Assembly (NCBI GenBank): GCA_014763545.1
Contig: JACXVD010000019.1
Coordinates: 1 to 60,186 of the forward strand
Source of the DNA: Sphingomonadales bacterium
GTDB taxonomy: Bacteria; Pseudomonadota; Alphaproteobacteria; Sphingomonadales; Sphingomonadaceae
DNA length: 60,186 nucleotides
Direction of reading: 5' to 3'
The position numbers were made by a program, and so were the translations under genes. The notes below the pieces were generated by a model. It had not been told where the DNA came from and did no database searches. It saw nothing but the letters and a program-made list of their open reading frames with translations. Below, in pieces: positions 1-9,100 of this stretch. The first letter of the stretch is position 1. The number at the start of each line of letters is the position of its first letter.

Positions 1-650
1 GCGATCTGGAAATAGCGGTCGAACCCGGCCACCATCAGCAACTGCTTGAACATCTGCGGCGCCTGCGGCAGCGCGTAGAAGCGGCCCGGGTGCATGCGGC
101 TGGGCACGAGATAGTCGCGCGCACCTTCCGGTGAGGAAGCGCCCAGGATCGGGGTTTGGAATTCGGTGAAGCCCTGCGCGATCATCCGGCGGCGCAAGCT
201 GGCAATCACGTTGGACCGCAGCACGATGTTGCGGTGAACCCGTTCGCGCCGCAGGTCGACGAAGCGATATTTGAGCCGGGTTTCCTCCGGATAATCCTCC
301 GCCGAATTGACGATCAACGGCAGGTCTTCGGCGCGGCTCTGCACCACGGCGGCGCGGGCGAAAATCTCGATCTCGCCGGTCGGCAGGTTGGGGTTCACCG
401 CCACATCGGCACGCGCCTTGACCGTACCGTCGATGGTCACAACCGATTCCAGCTTAAGCTTTTCCAGGATCGGCAAAGCGTCGCTGTCGCTGTCGGCCAC
501 GATCTGGGTGATACCGTAATGGTCGCGCAGATCGACGAACAGCACGCCGCCGTGGTCGCGCTTGTTATGCACCCAGCCCGAAAGACGAACGGTTTCGCCG
601 ACATTCGCCTTGCTCAGCGCGGCACAATTGTGGGTACGATAGGCGTGCAT
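1..650 (-). CDS. aspS: Aspartyl-tRNA synthetase, N-terminal part (runs off window)
   Basis: Charges tRNA-Asp with aspartate in the cytoplasm. The minus-strand frame opens with [19 protein letters not shown] at 650 and stays open to the window edge, giving about 216 of the roughly 590 residues expected. Residues 1-105 match the N-terminal OB-fold anticodon-binding domain ([19 protein letters not shown], then [23 protein letters not shown]). The following part enters the class II catalytic core: [20 protein letters not shown] and [20 protein letters not shown] are AspRS signatures. It is divergent from rnd, with about 190 bp between them. The C-terminal half is outside the window, so the discriminating or non-discriminating type cannot be judged. 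Confidence 0.95.
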   Translation of the reverse strand, partial: MHAYRTHNCAALSKANVGETVRLSGWVHNKRDHGGVLFVDLRDHYGITQIVADSDSDALPILEKLKLESVVTIDGTVKARADVAVNPNLPTGEIEIFARAAVVQSRAEDLPLIVNSAEDYPEETRLKYRFVDLRRERVHRNIVLRSNVIASLRRRMIAQGFTEFQTPILGASSPEGARDYLVPSRMHPGRFYALPQAPQMFKQLLMVAGFDRYFQI

Positions 651-837
651 CTAAAATCTTTCCATTTTCGGAGCTATGGCGCTAGGGGCGCGGCGCGATT
701 CACGTGGGGCCATCTAGCAGGAATCGCGCGCGCTAACAGGGCAAGCCCGGGCTTTTGTCAAGTTCGGGCCTGTTCACGAGTATGGGCCGTCACAGGCCCG
801 GTGGGCGGTACTCCGCCCGAAGACATGAAATGAAACG

Positions 838-2025
838 ATGAAGATACACGACCTGATTACCACGACCGACGCCCTTGCCGAGCTGTGCGAACGCCTCGCC
901 AAGTCCGATTTCGTCACCGTCGATACCGAGTTCATGCGCGAGAACACCTATTGGCCAGAACTGTGCCTGGTGCAGATCGCCAATGAGGAAGAAGCCGCCG
1001 CGATCGATCCGCTGGCCGAGGGCATCGACCTTGCCCCGCTGTGGGAGCTGATGTGCAACAACGAGGACGTGCTCAAGGTCTTCCATGCCGGCGGGCAGGA
1101 TGTCGAGATCGTCTATAATTTCACCGGCAAGACCCCGCATCCGATCTTCGACACGCAGATCGCGATGATGGCGATCAGCCAGTCCGAACAGATCGGTTAT
1201 GCCAATCTGGTCGAAAGCTGGCTGGGCTTCACCGTCGACAAGGGCGCCCGCTTCACCGACTGGAGCCGCCGCCCGTTGACCGAACGGCAGATCGAATATG
1301 CCATCGGCGACGTGACGCATTTGTCGAAGATTTTCCCGCGCATCCTCAAGAAACTGGTCAAGACCGGGCGCGGCGAATGGCTCGACGCCGAGATGGAAAA
1401 GCTCGCTGACCCGGAAAACTATCGCAACGATGCGGGCGTCGCGTGGCACCGCATCCGCCAGGCCGGGCGCAACCCGGCGGTGCTCGGCCGGCTCAAGGCG
1501 ATCGCCGCCTGGCGCGAGAGCGAGGCGCAGCACAAGAACATTCCGCGCGGCCGGATCATGCGCGATGAAACGCTGGCCGACATTGCCAGCCATCCGCCGA
1601 AGAAGCAGGCCGATCTCGCCAAGGTCCGCGGCCTGTCCGCCGCGTGGCGCGAAAACGACATCGGCAAGCGGCTGATGAAGGTGCTCGACAAGGCGGAACC
1701 GCTGCCCAAGGAAGAAATGCCGGAAAAGACCGGGCGCGGTGCGCCCCTGGGCAAGGAAGGCGTGCTGGTGGCCGATTTGCTCAAGCTGCTGCTCAAGATC
1801 CGGGCGCGCGAAATCGACGTTGCCGCGCGACTGCTGACCCGTTCGGACGAGATGGAAGCGCTCGCCGCCGGCCTGCGCAACCTGCCGGTGCTCGAAGGCT
1901 GGCGTTTCGAAGTCTTCGGGCGCGATGCGCTGGAACTGGTCGAAGGCAAGCTGGCCTTCGCAGTCAAGGACGGCAAGCTGACCATGACCCATATCGACGA
2001 CGTGCCAGAGGCACCCGCGCCGTAA
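838..2025 (+). CDS. rnd: Ribonuclease D
   Basis: 3'-5' exoribonuclease that trims tRNA and other stable RNA precursors. It has 395 residues, usual for alphaproteobacterial RNase D. The DEDD exonuclease domain fills the N-terminal half: exo I FVTVDTEFMRE (D29, E31), exo II around VFHAGGQDVEIVYNF, and exo III EYAIGDVTHLSKIF with the Tyr and Asp of the DEDDy type. An HRDC domain follows (about residues 205-285, AWRESEAQHKNIPRGRIMRD). Its stop overlaps the oxyR start (TAATG), so the two are probably co-transcribed and translationally coupled. Confidence 0.95.
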   Translation: MKIHDLITTTDALAELCERLAKSDFVTVDTEFMRENTYWPELCLVQIANEEEAAAIDPLAEGIDLAPLWELMCNNEDVLKVFHAGGQDVEIVYNFTGKTPHPIFDTQIAMMAISQSEQIGYANLVESWLGFTVDKGARFTDWSRRPLTERQIEYAIGDVTHLSKIFPRILKKLVKTGRGEWLDAEMEKLADPENYRNDAGVAWHRIRQAGRNPAVLGRLKAIAAWRESEAQHKNIPRGRIMRDETLADIASHPPKKQADLAKVRGLSAAWRENDIGKRLMKVLDKAEPLPKEEMPEKTGRGAPLGKEGVLVADLLKLLLKIRAREIDVAARLLTRSDEMEALAAGLRNLPVLEGWRFEVFGRDALELVEGKLAFAVKDGKLTMTHIDDVPEAPAP

Positions 2026-2921
2026 TGAGCACCTACCTGCCCACCATCAAGCAGCTGCAATATCTCGTCGCACTGCATGAACATGGCCATTTCGGCCGGG
2101 CGGCGGAAACCTGCTTCGTCTCGCAATCGACCCTCTCGGCCGGGATTCGCGAGTTGGAAACCTTGCTCGGGGTGACGCTGGTCGAGCGCAGCCGCCGCGT
2201 CGTGCGCTTCACCCCGCTGGGCAACCAGGTCGTGGCCAAGGCGCATCGCCTGCTGCGCGAGGCGGAGGAACTGTCGGACTTGGTCCAGGCATCGGGCAAG
2301 CCGCTGTCGGGCGAATTGCGTATGAGCGTGATCCCGACGATCGCGCCCTTCCTCCTACCCCGGATGCTGCCGCGCCTGCGCAAGGAGCGCCCCGCACTCA
2401 AACTTTTCCTGCGTGAAGAAACCAGCGCCGATGCCGTCGAATCGCTGCACCACGGGCGCTGCGATTGCGTGCTTCTGGCCCTGCCCTTCGCGACGGGCGA
2501 TGTGGAGAGCGCACATATCTCGGATGACCGGTTGCTCGTCGCCTTTCCCGAAGACGATCCGCGCAACCCGCCCGATGCCATCTCCCCCAGCATGATCGAC
2601 GAGGGGCGCCTGCTGTTGCTGGAAGACGGGCACTGCCTCAAGGAACACGCACTGGCCGCTTGCAACCGTCCCGAACTGCGCGCCTCCGCAACGATGATTG
2701 GCACCAGCCTGCACACGCTGGTGCAGATGGTCGATAACGGGCTCGGCCTCACCATGCTGCCGCAAATGGCGATCGACGCAGGGATCCTGCACGAAACCCA
2801 TGTCGTGGCGCGGCCGCTCAAGTCGCCCAATGCGAAGCGCGAAATCGCGCTGATCTGGCGCAAGAACAGCCCCCGGGCCGACGAATTCCGCCTGCTCGCG
2901 GAAGAACTCCGCGCGGGCTGA
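2025..2921 (+). CDS. oxyR: LysR-family peroxide regulator OxyR
   Basis: Transcription regulator of 298 residues. The N-terminal winged HTH (residues 6-65, LQYLVALHEHGHFGRAAETC) is followed by a LysR effector domain. The redox pair of E. coli OxyR (C199/C208) is preserved as C204 and C213 in LEDGHCLKEHALAAC, with the same nine-residue spacing, and the downstream GTSLHTLVQMVDNGLGLTML also fits OxyR. This argues for a peroxide sensor rather than a generic LysR protein. The start overlaps the rnd stop by one base. An oxyR next to an antioxidant gene is common; none is adjacent here. Confidence 0.9.
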   Translation: MSTYLPTIKQLQYLVALHEHGHFGRAAETCFVSQSTLSAGIRELETLLGVTLVERSRRVVRFTPLGNQVVAKAHRLLREAEELSDLVQASGKPLSGELRMSVIPTIAPFLLPRMLPRLRKERPALKLFLREETSADAVESLHHGRCDCVLLALPFATGDVESAHISDDRLLVAFPEDDPRNPPDAISPSMIDEGRLLLLEDGHCLKEHALAACNRPELRASATMIGTSLHTLVQMVDNGLGLTMLPQMAIDAGILHETHVVARPLKSPNAKREIALIWRKNSPRADEFRLLAEELRAG

Positions 2922-3076
2922 GCCGCCCGAAGACCCTGCGCCCCAAGGCCCGCAATCGTGAAAATTCGCGATTTTTGGACCCGCACAGCAGAATCGTAGC
3001 AATTTGGCGCCAAGGTAAATCCTGTTAGGAACCTGTGGATAAGTGATTCGCGAAGCGGGAAAGGGGTCCTCGCGCG

Positions 3077-4039
3077 ATGTGGAATCCAGCTTTGGACGGA
3101 ATGTCGGCCAGCCTGTCGGGGGGCAAGCCGATCGAAGGGGAACATCCCGCAGTGGTCATGCGCGATATTGCCGCGCGCCCGCGCCCCGGCGGCCATGTAA
3201 TGACGTTTGCCAATGAGAAGGGCGGCGTCGGCAAGTCGACCCTTGCCTTCCATTGCGCCATCGCCCTGGCGGAAGCGGGCCAATCGGTGGCGGTGATCGA
3301 TCTCGACCGGCGGCAGCAATCGCTCGCCACCGCGCTCACCAATCGCCAGGGCACCGCGCGCAATCTCAAGGTCGATTTGCCGATGCCGCGGTTTGCCGTG
3401 CTGGACAAACCGTGCGGCGCGCAGCTCAGCCAGGAAATCGCCCGCATCGGCCAGCGCGCCGATTTTGTCATCATCGATGCACCGGGCCAGGATTCGCCGG
3501 TCGTGCGCCGGGCGATCGGCATGGCCGATACGCTGGTGACGCCGGTGAACTGCTCTTACGTCGACCTGGATATTCTCGGACGGCTCGACCCTGCAACGCT
3601 GAAGATGCGCGCACCCGGGCAATTCGGCGGAATGGTCGAGCAATTGCGAGCCGAGCGCGAAGCCTGCGGCATGGGGTCGTCAAACTGGGCGGTCGTGCGC
3701 AACCGCAGCCGTCCGGTCGAGCGGCGCCACCACAGCCGGGTGGACCGCGCACTGGAAAGCATGGCGCAAAGGCTCGAATTCCAGCTGTGCGACGGTTTGC
3801 AGGAACGCGTAGTCTATCGCGAGTTGTTCCTGTTTGGCCTGACCCACATGGATATCCGGCATATCCCGCGTCTTGCGCGCAAGAACTATCGCACCGGGAA
3901 CGAAATCGAACGGTTGATCGAACAGATCGACCTCGAATTCGAGCCGCGCCCATGGTGTGCCGATCCGGCGCTGCGCCGTGGCCGTATTTCCGAGAAGGCC
4001 GTGCAGGCATTCGACGCGATCATCGGCTCCTACGCTTGA
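3077..4039 (+). CDS. mipZ: MipZ-type ParA/MinD ATPase for division-site placement
   Basis: P-loop ATPase of the ParA/MinD superfamily closest to Caulobacter MipZ, which forms a polar gradient and keeps FtsZ at midcell. Visible motifs are the deviant Walker A FANEKGGVGKST (about residues 44-55), VIDLDRRQQS, and FVIIDAPGQDS. The MipZ-like C-terminal stretch is also present: NRSRPVERRHHSRVDRALE and ERVVYRELFLFGLTHMDI. With this start there are about 43 residues ahead of the P-loop, more than in Caulobacter MipZ. An internal ATG at 3158 would give a more typical N terminus. An AAGGGG element lies about 9 bp ahead of 3077. The gene stands alone, without a ParB gene. Confidence 0.88.
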   Translation: MWNPALDGMSASLSGGKPIEGEHPAVVMRDIAARPRPGGHVMTFANEKGGVGKSTLAFHCAIALAEAGQSVAVIDLDRRQQSLATALTNRQGTARNLKVDLPMPRFAVLDKPCGAQLSQEIARIGQRADFVIIDAPGQDSPVVRRAIGMADTLVTPVNCSYVDLDILGRLDPATLKMRAPGQFGGMVEQLRAEREACGMGSSNWAVVRNRSRPVERRHHSRVDRALESMAQRLEFQLCDGLQERVVYRELFLFGLTHMDIRHIPRLARKNYRTGNEIERLIEQIDLEFEPRPWCADPALRRGRISEKAVQAFDAIIGSYA

Positions 4040-4130
4040 GGCACCGAACGCGGCGCACGGCGCCGGATTTACAATTTGTTGATGGATAGCTGGGTAGAAA
4101 TCCCTTGCAATACCAAGGGACCACGGGGCC

Positions 4131-4466
4131 ATGCGTCAGTATAACCGCTTCACGCTCGACAAGCAGATCGAATGCCGGATCGGCCGAAAATACGAAACGG
4201 CGGCGTTGTATAACCTCTCGTCCGGCGGCTGCATGATCGAAACCCCTTCGGCCAAGGCAGAGATCAATGCGCCGATCTTGGTGCGGCTCAACGACAAGAC
4301 CGAAATGCCGGGCCACATCGTGTGGCGCATCGGCAAGAATGCCGGGATCAAATTCGACCTTCCGCTGCATACAGCAGTGGTCGAAGCGCTTGGCTATGAA
4401 GGCGTCGAAGAGGATTTCGACCGCAACGATCCGCGCGACCGCTTCGGCATTCCGCTGCTCGGCTGA
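4131..4466 (+). CDS. PilZ-domain protein (c-di-GMP receptor)
   Basis: Single-domain PilZ protein of 111 residues. The two c-di-GMP binding motifs are visible: RxxxR as RQYNR (residues 2-6), and N-x-S-x-x-G as NLSSGG followed by CMIE. PilZ proteins bind c-di-GMP and change motility, secretion or polysaccharide synthesis; the partner cannot be told from sequence. A GGDEF-EAL protein that could make or degrade the signal lies about 4.6 kb downstream. It follows mipZ on the same strand with a 91-bp gap. Confidence 0.85.
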   Translation: MRQYNRFTLDKQIECRIGRKYETAALYNLSSGGCMIETPSAKAEINAPILVRLNDKTEMPGHIVWRIGKNAGIKFDLPLHTAVVEALGYEGVEEDFDRNDPRDRFGIPLLG

Positions 4467-4497
4467 TTGCACGGTTGGCGCGGTCGTTCCGCGCCGC

Positions 4498-5097
4498 TCA
4501 GTCCATGTGCTTGAGGCCGACCCGCAGATAATCCCAGCCGGTGACGAGCGTCAGCCCCGCCGCACCCCACAGCGTAACAATGCCCACGATATGCGGCACA
4601 TTCACTGCACGTCCGGCGATTTCCATCATCCAGCCGGGCAAGGCCCCGGCAAGGATCAGCGAACCCAGCGAGACGAGCTGGAACGTGGTCTTCCACTTGG
4701 CCAGCCGGGTCACCGGCACCGAAACGCGCAGGTCGGCCAGAAATTCACGCAACCCCGACACCGCGATTTCGCGAATCAGGATGATCAGCCCGGCAATCAC
4801 GTGGAAATCGCCCGCGATCGGCCCGCGCAGCCAGCCCTGAGCGGTCAGCACCAGGATCACGGCTGCCACCATGATCTTGTCCGCAATCGGGTCGAGGAAT
4901 ACCCCCAATTTCGACACCGTCCCGCTCGACCGTGCGAGGTAACCATCGAAATAATCGGTGATTCCCATCAGGCAGTACAGCGCGAAGGCGAGGCCATAGC
5001 CCAGTTGCCACTCCGGCCACCACAGCAGGAAGGCGAGAAACGGCACCGCGAGGATACGCGAAAGCGTAAGCATGTTGGGCAAGGTAAGCATCGCCAC
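4498..5097 (-). CDS. pgsA: CDP-diacylglycerol-glycerol-3-phosphate 3-phosphatidyltransferase
   Basis: Inner-membrane enzyme of 199 residues that condenses CDP-diacylglycerol with glycerol-3-phosphate to phosphatidylglycerol phosphate. The CDP-alcohol phosphotransferase signature D-x2-D-G-x2-A-R-x8-G-x3-D-x3-D is present as DYFDGYLARSSG then KLGVFLDPIADK. Several hydrophobic spans surround it, as expected. It is the committed step to PG and cardiolipin and draws on the product of cdsA (30694-31395). It is convergent with the PilZ gene. Confidence 0.94.
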   Translation of the reverse strand: MAMLTLPNMLTLSRILAVPFLAFLLWWPEWQLGYGLAFALYCLMGITDYFDGYLARSSGTVSKLGVFLDPIADKIMVAAVILVLTAQGWLRGPIAGDFHVIAGLIILIREIAVSGLREFLADLRVSVPVTRLAKWKTTFQLVSLGSLILAGALPGWMMEIAGRAVNVPHIVGIVTLWGAAGLTLVTGWDYLRVGLKHMD

Positions 5098-5206
5098 CCC
5101 CCTCTAGCCTAGCGGGACGAAGGGAAAAAGCGGGGCTTTTCGCTTGTCCCTAATATTCCAGCCGCTAGGACAGGTCCCGGCAGAGGATAGGAGCCACACC
5201 AGATCC

Positions 5207-6526
5207 ATGACGACCACGACGCATATCCTGCGCCGCCGACGCTTCCTGCCGCTGTTCGTGACCCAGCTCCTCGGGGCTTTCAACGACAATCTCTACAAGA
5301 CCGCGATGGTGCTGTTCGTGGTCTATTCGGTGTATCATTCCGAAGAGGCCGAAGGAACGTTCAGCGCGGTTGCATCGCTCGTCTTCATCATTCCCTTCTT
5401 CGTATTTTCCGCGATTTCCGGCCAGTTGGCGGACAATCGCGACAAGGCGAAGATCATCCGCATCATCAAGCTGTGCGAGATCGGCATCATGCTGGTCGGC
5501 GCCGCCGGACTGTATCTGGTGTGGCGGGGCATTGCGGTTAATCTGGTGGCGATCCCGCTGCTGATGTTGGCGTTGTTCGCGATGGGGGTCCACTCGACTT
5601 TCTTCGGCCCGATCAAATATGCCATCCTGCCGCAACACCTCAACGAAGGCGAAGTACTGGCCGGCACCGGCCTGGTCGAAGCGGGGACATATATCGCGAT
5701 CCTTGCCGGGACGATCCTTGCCGGGTGGATCCCGGTCGAATGGGCTGCCGCCGGGGTGATAGTGACGGCGGTCATCGGCTATATTGCCGGCCGCCAGGTG
5801 CCGCCCGCCCCGCCCCAGCAGGAGCCGGAGCCGCTCGACTTCCATTTCCTGCGCGCCTCGTTCGACCTGGTTCGCAAGACACTGCACGATCGCCGCGTGT
5901 GGCTTGCGATCATGTCGATCAGCTTGTTCTGGGCCATCGGCACCGTCTTGTTCATCCACTTCCCGCCGCTGGTGAAAAACAACATCCACGGCACGAAGGA
6001 AGTAGCGAGCCTGTTCCTGGTGATCTTCTCCGTCGGCGTCGCGATCGGTTCGATGGCCGTGAACGTGCTGCTCAAGGGCAAGGTATCGGCGCGTTTCTCG
6101 CCCGTATCGGTCATTGTGATGGGGCTGATGGTGGTCGCGTTCTATGTGATCGCGTCCTCCTGGCCGTTTGAGCCCGGCAGCCAGTTGCACGATCCCAATG
6201 TCTTCCTGCGCCAGCCGCTGGCGATTCCGCTGATGCTGAGCCTGCTGGGCATCGCGATTTCGGGCGGGATGTTCGTCGTCCCGCTTTACGCCTTCCTGAC
6301 CACTTTCGTGCCGAAGGCGCAGACGGCGCGGACCATCGCTGCCAACAATATCGTCAATTCCGGGGCGATGGTGGGTGGTTCGATCGTCGTTGCGGGGATG
6401 ACCGCACTGAGCATCCCGATCCTGCAGCAATTGCTGTTCAGCGCAGCGCTGTGCCTCGTCTCATCGTGGCTGGCCCGCAAGCTGCTGGCGGCAGAACGCG
6501 ATGTCGAGGTAACCCCGGCAGAGTGA
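5207..6526 (+). CDS. MFS transporter, LplT-like lysophospholipid exporter/flippase family
   Basis: 439-residue major facilitator with about 12 membrane spans. The N terminus FLPLFVTQLLGAFNDNLYK and MGVHSTFFGPIKYAILPQHL are the hallmark of the LplT-type branch that flips lysophospholipids. In many bacteria this module is fused to, or next to, the acyltransferase Aas; no PlsC-like domain is found here. The ATG at 5207 is chosen because an AGGAG element lies upstream, and an in-frame ATG at 5144 lacks one. Divergent from pgsA, which again suggests a lipid role. The substrate is inferred from the family. Confidence 0.8.
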   Translation: MTTTTHILRRRRFLPLFVTQLLGAFNDNLYKTAMVLFVVYSVYHSEEAEGTFSAVASLVFIIPFFVFSAISGQLADNRDKAKIIRIIKLCEIGIMLVGAAGLYLVWRGIAVNLVAIPLLMLALFAMGVHSTFFGPIKYAILPQHLNEGEVLAGTGLVEAGTYIAILAGTILAGWIPVEWAAAGVIVTAVIGYIAGRQVPPAPPQQEPEPLDFHFLRASFDLVRKTLHDRRVWLAIMSISLFWAIGTVLFIHFPPLVKNNIHGTKEVASLFLVIFSVGVAIGSMAVNVLLKGKVSARFSPVSVIVMGLMVVAFYVIASSWPFEPGSQLHDPNVFLRQPLAIPLMLSLLGIAISGGMFVVPLYAFLTTFVPKAQTARTIAANNIVNSGAMVGGSIVVAGMTALSIPILQQLLFSAALCLVSSWLARKLLAAERDVEVTPAE

Positions 6527-6529
6527 GCC

Positions 6530-6721
6530 TCAGGCGATGAAGATCGCCACGCCAACCAGGCAAGCGAAATAGGCGGTCAGGAAACCGCGAATATCCTCGG
6601 CCGTCAGGAACCATGCCGGACGTGACGGCACAGGCTCCGATTCGGCGCGCACGTGCGGCGGCAACGATGCCCGGAACGGGTGGCGGGCGCTTTCGTCGGT
6701 GAGGACAAGTGACCTTCTCAT
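6530..6721 (-). CDS. Small single-span membrane protein, unknown function
   Basis: 63-residue protein that starts at ATG 6721 and ends with a C-terminal hydrophobic span (FLTAYFACLVGVAIFIA). The N-terminal part is polar and rich in Arg, Pro and Ser. Its last residues lie inside the predicted span, giving a tail-anchored topology. It lies four bases beyond the convergent transporter gene. I recognise no family. Support is the clean frame, the sharp division between polar and hydrophobic parts, and the lack of a better reading of this 200-bp stretch. Confidence 0.55.
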   Translation of the reverse strand: MRRSLVLTDESARHPFRASLPPHVRAESEPVPSRPAWFLTAEDIRGFLTAYFACLVGVAIFIA

Positions 6722-6862
6722 GGTGCGGCGTTAACGCATCGGTAACCAGTGCGCTCCCCGGAAATACGAGCTGTCGCGCTGCGGGACATTAAGCACAGTT
6801 CTTCACCATGCCGCAGCCTGCCCCCGATTGCCCCGCGCCCCGCACACGGCTAGATCGCGGCA

Positions 6863-8533
6863 ATGGTTGCATCTGAAACTCGTTCCGCCGCCGCCTTGCT
6901 GGTCGATTGCCTTGCCGCGCAGGGTTGCGACCGCATCTTCACCGTTCCGGGCGAGAGTTTCCTGCCCGTGCTCGACGCGCTGCACGGGCGCGGCGATATC
7001 GACGTGATCACCTGCCGCCAGGAAGGGGGCGCAGCCTTCATGGCATGTGCCGATGGCACGATGAGCGCGGCGGGCACCGCTCGCCCCGGCATCTGCTTCG
7101 TCACCCGCGGCCCGGGGGCGACCAACGCCAGCATCGGCGTGCATGTGGCGATGCAGGATTCGCAGCCGATGATCCTGTTCGTCGGCGATGTCGCGCGTGG
7201 CGACCGCGACCGGGAAGGGTTTCAGGAAGTCGATTTTCCCGCCTTCTTCGGACCGATCTGCAAATGGGCGGCGCGGCTCGACGATCCGGCACGCATTCCC
7301 GAATATATCGCCCGCGCCTGGGCCACCGCGATCTCCGGTCGCCCCGGCCCGGTGGTGCTGTCGCTGGCCGAAGACATGTTGTTCGAAATGGTCCCGGGGG
7401 AACCGCGCCCGGCAGTCACCCGCCCGCCGCAGGCCCCCTGTCCCGATGCGATGGGTGCGCTGATGGCGCTGATTGGCGATGCCGCATCCCCGGTCGCTAT
7501 CGTCGGCGGCGCGGGCTGGAATGCACGCGCCCGGCATTACTTCACCGAATTTGCCGAAGGGATCGGGTTGCCAGTAGCCACCGCATTCCGCCGGCAGGAT
7601 GCCATTGCGCCAAACTCGCCCGCCTTTGCGGGCAATCTGGGTTACGGACCCAATCCCAAACTGGTCGAGCGGATCAAGGCGGCGGACTTGCTGGTAGTGG
7701 TCGGCGCGCGGCTGGGCGAGGCGACGACCGACGGCTATACGCTCGTCACGCCCGACCACCCCGGCCAGCTTCTGGTGCATATCCATCCCGATCCGGACGA
7801 GCTCAACCGCGTCTATCGCGCCGATCTGGCAATCTGTGCCGATGTCGCGGAATTCGCCGAACAGGCAGCGGTGTGGCCCCACGATCTGCTCGCCTTCGAC
7901 GCCGGTGCCCAAGCGCATGCCGAATGGGAAGCGTTCAACACACCCGCCCCCGCGCCATTTGCGCTCGACATGGGTGCGTGCGTCGCGGCCATGCGCGAAA
8001 TGCTGCCGGCAGACAGCATCATCTGCAACGGCGCAGGCAATTTCTCCGGCTGGTGGCACCGCTATTGGCGTTACGACGGCTTTCCCACCCAGCTGGCGCC
8101 GACCGCCGGGGCGATGGGCTACGGCGTTCCCGCCGCAGTCGCCGCCGCCCGCCGCTTCCCCGATCGCACGGTGGTTGCCGTCGCAGGCGATGGCGATTTC
8201 CTGATGAACGGGCAGGAATTGGCCACAGCGGTGCAATATGGGCTCGATATGCTGGTGGTGCTGGTCGACAACGGCGCCTACGGCACGATCCGCATGCATC
8301 AGGAGCGCGAATTCCCGACGCGCGTATCAGCTACCGAGTTGGCCAATCCCGATTTCGCGGCGCTCGCCCGTGCCTTCGGCGGTTGGGCGCAGCGGGTGGA
8401 AACTACCGAGCAATTCCGCGCTGCCCTGGCCGAAGCAAAGGCGCAAAAGGGCCTGCGCCTGATCCACTGCATTGTCGATCTCGAACAGCTCGCGGCTTCG
8501 GGCCTGACGCTTTCGAAATTGCGCGGAAGCTGA
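6863..8533 (+). CDS. Thiamine-diphosphate-dependent enzyme, acetolactate synthase-like
   Basis: 556-residue member of the acetolactate synthase/benzoylformate decarboxylase family. Domains in order are the pyrimidine-binding domain with the catalytic Glu in CRQEGGAAFMA (E54), a central domain (about 195-325), and the ThDP-binding domain with GDGDFLMNGQELATAV followed by DNGAYGTI. No regulatory subunit (ilvN) is next to it, and substrate-specific residues cannot be assigned. It could be a catabolic acetolactate synthase, oxalyl-CoA decarboxylase-like enzyme or another 2-ketoacid enzyme. It abuts the convergent EVE gene with no spacer. Confidence 0.82.
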   Translation: MVASETRSAAALLVDCLAAQGCDRIFTVPGESFLPVLDALHGRGDIDVITCRQEGGAAFMACADGTMSAAGTARPGICFVTRGPGATNASIGVHVAMQDSQPMILFVGDVARGDRDREGFQEVDFPAFFGPICKWAARLDDPARIPEYIARAWATAISGRPGPVVLSLAEDMLFEMVPGEPRPAVTRPPQAPCPDAMGALMALIGDAASPVAIVGGAGWNARARHYFTEFAEGIGLPVATAFRRQDAIAPNSPAFAGNLGYGPNPKLVERIKAADLLVVVGARLGEATTDGYTLVTPDHPGQLLVHIHPDPDELNRVYRADLAICADVAEFAEQAAVWPHDLLAFDAGAQAHAEWEAFNTPAPAPFALDMGACVAAMREMLPADSIICNGAGNFSGWWHRYWRYDGFPTQLAPTAGAMGYGVPAAVAAARRFPDRTVVAVAGDGDFLMNGQELATAVQYGLDMLVVLVDNGAYGTIRMHQEREFPTRVSATELANPDFAALARAFGGWAQRVETTEQFRAALAEAKAQKGLRLIHCIVDLEQLAASGLTLSKLRGS

Positions 8534-8950
8534 TCAGCCCTCCGCCATTTTCAGGATGAAGTCCCACTCGCTCGGCCGGATTTCCGCGACCGAGAGCCGG
8601 GAGAGCTTGATCAGTTCCATCTCGGCAAGTTCGGGTGTCGCCTTGATTTCCTTGAGCGTCACCGGGCGTGCCAGCTTGCGCACCGGCTTGACCTTCACCG
8701 CCGCCCACTTCCCTTCCGGATCGGATGGGTCGGTGATCCCGGCCACGCTGATTTCGGCGATCCCGACGATCTCCTTGCCGATATTGGAGTGATAGAAGAA
8801 CGCCAGATCGCCGACTTCCATCGCTGCGAGATTGTTCTTCGCCCGGTGGTTGCGCACCCCGTCCCACGTACCCTCACCCTCTTCGACCAGATCGTCCCAG
8901 CTATAGGCGTCGGGTTCGGATTTCATCAGCCAATGGCGCGGCAAGGACAT
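8534..8950 (-). CDS. EVE-domain protein (PUA/YTH-like fold)
   Basis: 138-residue single-domain protein. The opening HWLMKSEPDAYSWDDL and the stretches WDGVRNHRAKNNL and VGDLAFFYHSN are the EVE-domain signature shared with human THYN1. EVE domains have a YTH/PUA-like fold that reads modified bases in DNA or RNA; some serve as specificity modules of restriction systems, but stand-alone copies like this are common housekeeping genes. The stop is directly adjacent to the stop of the convergent ThDP enzyme. Confidence 0.9.
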   Translation of the reverse strand: MSLPRHWLMKSEPDAYSWDDLVEEGEGTWDGVRNHRAKNNLAAMEVGDLAFFYHSNIGKEIVGIAEISVAGITDPSDPEGKWAAVKVKPVRKLARPVTLKEIKATPELAEMELIKLSRLSVAEIRPSEWDFILKMAEG

Positions 8951-9100
8951 TCTCCAATCTCATGCTGGAAGCGCCGCAAGACAGCGGAAACTCGCCGGAG
9001 GCGGCGCTCGCCAGAGTTAACCCATTCTTTAGTCGGCTTTGGCATAGCAGGCCGGATCGCAGAGCAACAAGGGGGGCCGCACTCGCGGACCAGGCAGTCG

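Noticed and set aside
2952-2976. Weak hairpin AATCG...CGATT followed by T residues after oxyR, possible terminator
   Set aside because: Only a five-base stem; too weak to call.
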